Assembly (NCBI GenBank): GCA_934359755.1 | Contig: CAKRLV010000028.1 | Span: forward strand, 1-28,411 | Length of the DNA stretch: 28,411 bases | From: an uncultured Agathobacter sp. | GTDB lineage: Bacteria > Bacillota > Clostridia > Lachnospirales > Lachnospiraceae | Direction of reading: 5' to 3' | In this document: positions 25,296 to 28,411 of the stretch, one piece after another | Position numbering within the stretch: the stretch's first letter is position 1 | Layout of the letters: every line of letters starts with the position of its first letter | The notes under the pieces: generated by a model | What the model was told of the DNA's origin: nothing | The model's input: only the letters and a program-made list of their open reading frames with translations | Databases searched by the model: none | Position numbers and translations under genes: made by a program

Positions 25296-25401
25296 ACATC
25301 GTTTCGTAAATAACTATATCAATCGCGTAGGATGAGGCTTTTTTACCTGTTCAATTGGATTCACAGGCAAGTGAATGGTGTAGTTATTTTGAAAACGATG
25401 T
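25296..25401 (+). ncRNA. Long hairpin in the fumA 5' leader, function unknown
   Basis: Bases 25296-25316 (ACATCGTTTCGTAAATAACTA) and 25381-25401 are nearly perfect inverted repeats: 9 bp, a 4-base internal loop, then 8 bp. Pairing continues inward to about 25323/25374 using G-U pairs, which favours RNA. The ~50-nt apical part contains a smaller stem ATTCAC/GTGAAT and an alternative CCTGT/ACAGG. It ends about 15 nt before the fumA ribosome site. It may be a riboswitch-like leader, or a small palindromic mobile element. It matches no riboswitch class I can name. Confidence 0.5.
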
Positions 25402-25423
25402 ACTAAATAAGAAAGAGGAAAAA

Positions 25424-26269
25424 ATGATACGAGAAATAGACACATCAGAGATAACAAAAATTGTAAAAGAAATGTGTATAAAGGCTAACCATTTTCTTTC
25501 AGAAGATATGGATAAGGCATTAAAGGATGCAACCTCAAGAGAAGAATCTGAACTTGGAAGAAAAATACTTGACCAGTTACAAGAAAACCTTAAGATAGCT
25601 GGTGAAGAAATGATTCCAATATGTCAGGATACAGGAATGGCAGTATTTTTTGTAGAAGTCGGACAGGATGTACACTTTACAGGTGATTTAATAGAAGATG
25701 CAATAAATGAAGGTGTACGACAGGGGTATACTGATGGCTATTTAAGAAAATCAGTAGTATCAGATCCGATAGAAAGAATCAACACAAAAGACAATACGCC
25801 AGCAGTTATCCACTATAGTATTGTGGAAGGAGACAAAGTCAAGCTTACTTTTGCGCCAAAAGGTTTTGGAAGTGAAAACATGAGCAGAGTGTTTATGTTA
25901 AAGCCAGCGGATGGAATTGAAGGCGTAAAAAATGCTATTTTAACAGCAGTAAAAGATGCAGGTCCAAATGCATGCCCACCGATGGTAGTAGGTGTGGGTG
26001 TTGGTGGAACATTTGAAAAATGCGCAATCATGGCAAAAAAGGCACTGACACGCCCAACTGGAGAACATAGCGAAATAGCATACGTAGCAGAAATGGAAAA
26101 AGAAATGCTTCAGAAAATAAATGAATTGGGAATAGGACCAGGAGGATTAGGTGGAAGTACAACAGCACTTGCAGTAAATATAAACACTTATCCAACCCAT
26201 ATAGCAGGACTCCCTGTTGCAGTAAATATATGTTGTCATGTAAACAGGCATCTTGTAAGAGAAATATAA
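25424..26269 (+). CDS. Class I fumarate hydratase (or tartrate dehydratase-type) alpha subunit
   Basis: 281 residues. Catalytic [4Fe-4S]-type hydro-lyase subunit interconverting fumarate and malate. Three conserved Cys segments are visible: C67 (IPICQDTGM), C184 (PNACPPMVVG) and C270/C271 (NICCHVNRH), plus the Gly-rich GIGPGGLGGSTTALAVN. It pairs with the beta subunit encoded at 26847. L-tartrate dehydratase is closely similar and cannot be excluded. I use the ATG at 25424 after AGAGGAA; an in-frame ATG at 25355 would start inside the leader hairpin. A Nudix gene separates it from its beta partner. Confidence 0.93.
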   Translation: MIREIDTSEITKIVKEMCIKANHFLSEDMDKALKDATSREESELGRKILDQLQENLKIAGEEMIPICQDTGMAVFFVEVGQDVHFTGDLIEDAINEGVRQGYTDGYLRKSVVSDPIERINTKDNTPAVIHYSIVEGDKVKLTFAPKGFGSENMSRVFMLKPADGIEGVKNAILTAVKDAGPNACPPMVVGVGVGGTFEKCAIMAKKALTRPTGEHSEIAYVAEMEKEMLQKINELGIGPGGLGGSTTALAVNINTYPTHIAGLPVAVNICCHVNRHLVREI

Positions 26270-26275
26270 AGTATA

Positions 26276-26300
26276 GCATATTTTTGTACTGAATAGTTAC
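26276..26300. repeat. Solo right end of the dispersed repeat
   Basis: These 25 bp match 1759-1783, the right end of repeat copy A, with two mismatches (GTACTGAATAGTTAC against GTACTAAATAGTTAC). Nothing else of the element is present. It lies 7 bp after the fumA stop and 31 bp before the Nudix start, at the point where the fum operon is interrupted. Confidence 0.65.
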
Positions 26301-26331
26301 AAATTAATACAAATATAATAATGGAGAAAAT

Positions 26332-26778
26332 ATGGGATATATATCAGAATTAAGAAAAGTAGTAGGTCATAGAACACTAATAATGCCATGTGCATGTGTG
26401 ATAATAAGTGATGGCAATGGCAAGATACTTTTACAAAAAAGAGTAGATGATGGCACTTGGGGATATCACGGAGGAGCAATAGAGATAGATGAATCCGTAG
26501 AGGATGCCCTGCGACGCGAAGTAAGAGAAGAGCTTAATATAGAACTCGATGAGATAAAACTCTTTGGAATTTATTCAGGCCCACAGTATCATCATGTATA
26601 TCCAAACCAGGATGAGACATCATGTATAGACATAGTATATACATGTGAAAAATATCATGGAGATATGAAATTACAGGAAGAGGAAGTATCAGAAATAGCA
26701 TGGTTTGACAAGGATAATATCCCGGAGAATATAAGCGCAAATCATATACAACCAATAAGAGATTTTTTCAATTTATAG
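26332..26778 (+). CDS. Nudix hydrolase
   Basis: 148 residues with a clear Nudix box: G48, five residues, E54, seven residues, then REVREELNI (62-70). Only the final conserved Gly is replaced (N69). This catalytic helix-loop-helix coordinates Mg2+ and cleaves nucleoside-diphosphate-linked substrates. The substrate cannot be predicted. A RTLIMPCACVIISDGNGKILLQKR strand precedes the box, as in general Nudix proteins of the MutT-like type. GGAGAAAAT precedes the ATG. It is located between fumA and fumB, and is probably co-transcribed. Confidence 0.92.
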   Translation: MGYISELRKVVGHRTLIMPCACVIISDGNGKILLQKRVDDGTWGYHGGAIEIDESVEDALRREVREELNIELDEIKLFGIYSGPQYHHVYPNQDETSCIDIVYTCEKYHGDMKLQEEEVSEIAWFDKDNIPENISANHIQPIRDFFNL

Positions 26779-26846
26779 GAATTGTTGTTCAATACCATAT
26801 AAAATTAAATTTCACAAACAGAATAGTATAAAAAGTAGGAAGAAAA

Positions 26847-27386
26847 ATGGAAAAAAAGATAAATACACCAATTACAGAAGAAACAACCGCAGAACTTCAT
26901 AGTGGAGATTATGTATACATAACAGGATATATGTATGTTGCCAGAGATGCTGCCCATAAAAGAATGATAGAAACACTAAAAGAAGGAAAAGAACTTCCAA
27001 TAGAAATAAAAGATTCAACAATATATTACATGGGACCATCGCCAGCCAGAGAAGGACGTCCAATAGGTTCGGCAGGTCCAACCACAGCAACAAGAATGGA
27101 CAAGTATGCACCAACACTTCTTGATCTTGGTGAGAAAGCAATGATAGGAAAAGGTAAAAGATCAAAAGAAGTAATAGACGCAATAATCCGCAATAAAGCT
27201 GTTTATCTGGCAGCAGTTGGAGGAGCAGGAGCATTGTTGTCAAAATGCATTAAAGAATCAGAAGTTATCTGCTATGATGATCTCGGAGCAGAAGCTATCA
27301 GAAAGATATACGTTGAAGACTTTCCAGCAATTGTAGTAATAGACAAAGATGGAAACAATCTTTATGAAACAGTAAACATTAAATAG
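26847..27386 (+). CDS. Class I fumarate hydratase beta subunit
   Basis: 179 residues forming the C-terminal swivelling domain that completes the active site with the alpha subunit. Hallmarks are YMGPSPAREGRPIGSAGP (61-78), TTATRMDKY (79-87), GKGKRS and AVGGAGALLSKCI. Its split from alpha as a separate chain is normal for anaerobes. ATG follows AGGAAG. It starts 68 bp after the Nudix gene. The end overlaps a minus-strand 52-codon ORF. Confidence 0.93.
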   Translation: MEKKINTPITEETTAELHSGDYVYITGYMYVARDAAHKRMIETLKEGKELPIEIKDSTIYYMGPSPAREGRPIGSAGPTTATRMDKYAPTLLDLGEKAMIGKGKRSKEVIDAIIRNKAVYLAAVGGAGALLSKCIKESEVICYDDLGAEAIRKIYVEDFPAIVVIDKDGNNLYETVNIK

Positions 27387-27537
27387 GTGAATCCAACAAA
27401 TAAGCAGGAGAAATATCCAATTCCTGTGCAATCTGAATAAGCAACTCAAGGTAATTAGAGGCAGCAGCAGGTGATTTACCTATAATATTCTGTAACAGCG
27501 CACCAGACGATTCCACATTAAAACAGGATAAATACAT
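27379..27537 (-). CDS. 52-residue ORF or fragment of unknown function
   Basis: A minus-strand ATG-to-TAA frame reads MYLSCFNVESSGALLQ then NIIGKSPAAASNYLELLIQ and ends AQELDISPAYLLDSPI. Its composition looks like real helical protein, with no low-complexity text, and fills the fumB/SBP-remnant gap. There is no obvious ribosome site (upstream ATATATT), so it may be the surviving 3' end of a larger gene. It overlaps the fumB stop by eight bases. I do not recognise the family. Confidence 0.4.
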   Translation of the reverse strand: MYLSCFNVESSGALLQNIIGKSPAAASNYLELLIQIAQELDISPAYLLDSPI

Positions 27538-27855
27538 ATAATAGTATGCAACAATGACGCAATGGCAACAGGTGCAATAATGGCATGCCAGGAGAATAAC
27601 ATAGACTTAAAAAACATGCCAATATTAGGTGTAGATGCAACAGAACAAGCATGTAAAGCAATAATAGATAAGCAGATGGTATTTACAGTATATCAGCCAG
27701 CGGCGCCACAGGGAGCAGAGGCCGCAAAAGCAGCAATTGAATTAGCAAAAGGTGGAACATTAGATAATTTCGATACATTGTCTGAGGATAAGCTGCATAT
27801 ATGGGTTCCATTTGAAAAAATAGACGAAACAGATGCACAGGATTACATAAAATAA
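27532..27855 (+). pseudogene. 5'-truncated sugar-binding ABC-transporter protein
   Basis: About 107 codons encode the C-terminal lobe of a periplasmic-type sugar-binding protein: IVCNNDAMATGAI (27541-27579), then MPILGVDATEQACKAI and FTVYQPAAPQGAEAAKAA, ending WVPFEKIDETDAQDYIK. This resembles the galactose/ribose-binding class. A functional protein would be about 350 residues with a lipoprotein signal; here the frame is closed by TAA at 27529-27531 and no N-terminal lobe or ribosome site exists. The neighbouring 5' sequence has no similarity to the lost part. It is a decaying fragment. Confidence 0.8.
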
Positions 27856-27891
27856 AAATCAACCTTATAAAATATAATTGCTCATATATAA

Positions 27892-27928
27892 ATAAAGATC
27901 TGTATCAATGTACAGGTCTTTATTTTTT
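27892..27928 (+). terminator. Terminator after the binding-protein remnant
   Basis: ATAAAGATCTGTA (27892-27904) and TACAGGTCTTTAT (27911-27923) form a 13-bp stem (one wobble) around a 6-nt loop, followed by TTTTT. It has survived the loss of the gene's 5' part. Confidence 0.9.
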
Positions 27929-28092
27929 AAAAATATTATTATGTTACAAATAATATATTTTTGATTACATTTATATAAATGAGTTATAGATAGTTATGTA
28001 ATATTATAAGCTTACATTGTATATAAAATGAGGACAGTATCATTGTGGATGTATAAAAATAGAATTCCTATAATAAAAATTAAATAAAGGTA
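27929..28092. other. AT-rich spacer before tRNA-Ser
   Basis: About 160 bp with no ORF, repeat or hairpin that I can support. It ends at the tRNA-Ser promoter. Confidence 0.5.
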
Positions 28093-28121
28093 TTGACAAA
28101 CAATAAAAAAGTTAGTAATAT
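28093..28121 (+). promoter_or_regulatory. tRNA-Ser promoter
   Basis: TTGACA (28093-28098), 17-bp spacer, TAATAT (28116-28121), about 35 bp before the mature tRNA. The -35 is perfect and the -10 matches four of six. Confidence 0.75.
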
Positions 28122-28155
28122 ATTAAATGCTCACGTAAGTGATTAATTTAATTAT

Positions 28156-28243
28156 GCAGAAGTACTCAAGTGGCCGAAGAGGTGCCCCTGCTAAGGGTAT
28201 AGGTCGGGTGACCGGCGCGAGGGTTCAAATCCCTCCTTCTGCG
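28156..28243 (+). tRNA. tRNA-Ser (anticodon GCT)
   Basis: 88-nt class II tRNA. The acceptor GCAGAAG pairs with CTTCTGC, followed by discriminator G. The anticodon loop CTGCTAA in stem TGCCC/GGGTA gives anticodon GCT (reads AGC/AGT). A long variable arm, GGTCGGGTGACC, is present, and the T arm is GAGGG/CCCTC with TTCAAAT. CCA is not encoded. Confidence 0.95.
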
Positions 28244-28277
28244 TTTGAAAAATATTTAAATTTTTCAAAAAAAGATA

Positions 28278-28306
28278 TTGACACACTTTTAAAAACGTGA
28301 TATTAT
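28278..28306 (+). promoter_or_regulatory. Strong promoter, probably of an rRNA operon
   Basis: TTGACA (28278-28283), 17-bp spacer, TATTAT (28301-28306), 35 bp after tRNA-Ser. The downstream leader text indicates rRNA transcription. Confidence 0.8.
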
Positions 28307-28310
28307 ATCG

Positions 28311-28411
28311 GAGTTGTCGCTGATAACGAAGACAACAACGAAACAGAACATTGAAAACTGAACAGTGAAAAACCTTGAAAGATTCTAATGAATAATTCAA
28401 GCAAATCAATA
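28311..28411 (+). other. Putative 16S rRNA operon leader, cut by window end
   Basis: Downstream of the promoter lie a GTTGTC/GACAAC hairpin (28313-28336) and ACATTGAAAACTGAACAGTG (28349-28368). The latter matches in style the leader that precedes 16S genes in Clostridia. No mature 16S sequence is reached, so the rRNA gene itself is predicted to start beyond the window. Confidence 0.6.

Noticed and set aside
28244..28269. TTTGAAAAAT/ATTTTTCAAA hairpin after tRNA-Ser as a terminator
   Set aside because: It is all A-T apart from one pair, and an A run, not a T run, follows on the plus strand. It may be a processing structure, but evidence is too thin to annotate.
28191..28409. 72-codon minus-strand ORF ending KEGFEPSRRSPDLYP
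   Set aside because: It is the antisense of tRNA-Ser plus the rRNA leader, a known annotation artefact.

Overview
This window carries the replication-origin region of a low-GC Firmicute, most likely a Lachnospiraceae-type Clostridium relative (possibly close to Lachnospira/Eubacterium). The evidence is AT-rich DNA, the gene order rpmH-dnaA-dnaN-yaaA-recF-gyrB-gyrA, the ParAB/DUF4446 block next to the origin, and a DUF3881-like protein. The genus is inference only. The putative oriC lies between rpmH and dnaA (about 16223-16524). Genes to the left run on the minus strand and genes to the right on the plus strand, so almost everything is co-directional with replication. The one protein gene that runs against this is a small hydrolase-fold gene at 8017-8961.

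Left edge (1-3400): a hairpin and inverted repeat at the boundary, tRNA-Arg(CCT), an array of about ten degenerate 25-bp repeats, a DUF3881-like gene, a ~135-bp dispersed repeat (copy A), an HD-GYP-like protein and a DUF4446 membrane protein. Segregation block (3450-6190): parB and parA, a putative parA promoter, two perfect parS palindromes, and then an unusual ~1-kb gene-free stretch. That stretch contains a 49-bp near-copy of an internal piece of parB and an array of 20-bp direct repeats. A DegS/DegU-like two-component pair follows (6191-7859), then the degenerate alpha/beta hydrolase.

Central block (9239-16156): the conserved rsmG-mnmG-mnmE-jag-yidC-yidD-rnpA-rpmH cluster, read away from the origin. 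It covers ribosome and tRNA modification, membrane-protein insertion, RNase P protein and ribosomal protein L34. Right of the origin (16525-25083) are dnaA, dnaN, the S4-domain gene yaaA, recF, gyrB and gyrA: initiation, the sliding clamp, recombinational repair and supercoiling control.

Far right (25084-28411) is a more fluid accessory stretch: copy B of the dispersed repeat, a long hairpin leader, the two subunits of a class I fumarate hydratase split by a Nudix gene, an isolated end of the dispersed repeat, a 52-codon minus-strand ORF, a 5'-truncated sugar-binding-protein remnant, tRNA-Ser(GCT), and a strong promoter plus leader that probably drive an rRNA operon just beyond the window.

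No complete novel multi-gene system is evident. The most interesting unexplained signals are non-coding: the dispersed repeat family, the repeat array and parB-fragment copy beside parS, and the long hairpin in front of fumA.
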